Shown here piece by piece: positions 5,863 to 5,874 of a DNA stretch of 5,874 bases. Position numbers and translations under genes: made by a program. Under the pieces are notes generated by a model that worked only from the letters and a program-made list of their open reading frames with translations, was not told the DNA's origin and did no database searches. Origin of the DNA: Acidimicrobiales bacterium (GTDB taxonomy: Bacteria > Actinomycetota > Acidimicrobiia > Acidimicrobiales > UBA8190); NCBI GenBank assembly GCA_030042575.1, contig JASHZK010000288.1, forward strand, positions 1 to 5,874. Direction: 5' to 3'. Each line of letters begins with the position of its first letter. The first letter of the stretch is position 1.

Positions 5863-5874
5863 GGCCCCGCCGTA
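5820..5874 (+). CDS. Possible start of a downstream ORF, cut by window edge
   Basis: A GTG at 5820 opens 18 codons to the end of the window (beginning MSRPPRPTQPPRPT if GTG is read as Met). The only support is the TACGGT hexamer eight bases before it, which would make it leaderless. The Pro/Arg/Thr-rich, internally repeated peptide (PPRPT twice) overlaps the inverted repeats and is just as well explained as non-coding GC-rich spacer. Confidence 0.15.
   Translation, partial: MSRPPRPTQPPRPTRPRR

Overview
The window is one continuous stretch of high-GC, densely coding chromosomal DNA. It most likely comes from an actinomycete-type bacterium (Actinomycetota); class Acidimicrobiia is a plausible but weaker guess. 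Four things support this: the ATP synthase genes lie close to murA; MurA carries Asp instead of Cys at the active site, as in mycobacteria; MeaB has the actinobacterial-style NPxWGDxxQANKAG segment; and several genes have a TANNNT -10-like hexamer a few bases before the start codon with no Shine-Dalgarno sequence. I see no mobile element, CRISPR array, tRNA or rRNA, and nothing that clearly marks recent transfer.

Layout. Bases 1-1702 hold the 3' end of the F1Fo ATP synthase operon: atpD (5'-truncated by the window edge) and atpC, separated by one base. A 151-bp spacer follows, rich in repeats and inverted repeats. It leads to a 128-residue SnoaL/limonene-epoxide-hydrolase-fold protein (1854-2240) that keeps the complete hydrolase active-site set. 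Convergent to it, with only 31 bp between, is glpX (2272-3267, minus strand), a class II fructose-1,6-bisphosphatase. A 222-bp divergent intergenic region separates glpX from murA (3490-4782, plus). It contains -10-like elements for both directions and a leader of about 97 nt before murA that holds a perfect 7-bp hairpin and a possible leaderless 40-codon small ORF. meaB (4804-5799) follows murA after 21 bp. The last 75 bases hold nested inverted repeats and possibly the first codons of another gene.

How the genes relate. All recognised genes except the small hydrolase are housekeeping or central metabolism: ATP synthesis (atpDC), gluconeogenesis (glpX), the first committed step of peptidoglycan synthesis (murA), and protection of the B12-dependent methylmalonyl-CoA mutase (meaB). 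GlpX makes fructose-6-phosphate, which feeds UDP-GlcNAc, the MurA substrate, so the divergent pair is metabolically linked; any co-regulation is inference.

The points most worth a second look are the Asp-type (fosfomycin-insensitive) MurA, the intact epoxide-hydrolase active site outside any visible terpene or steroid cluster, the leaderless/short-leader promoter pattern, and the murA leader with its overlapping small ORF. I do not see convincing evidence of a wholly new multi-gene system.
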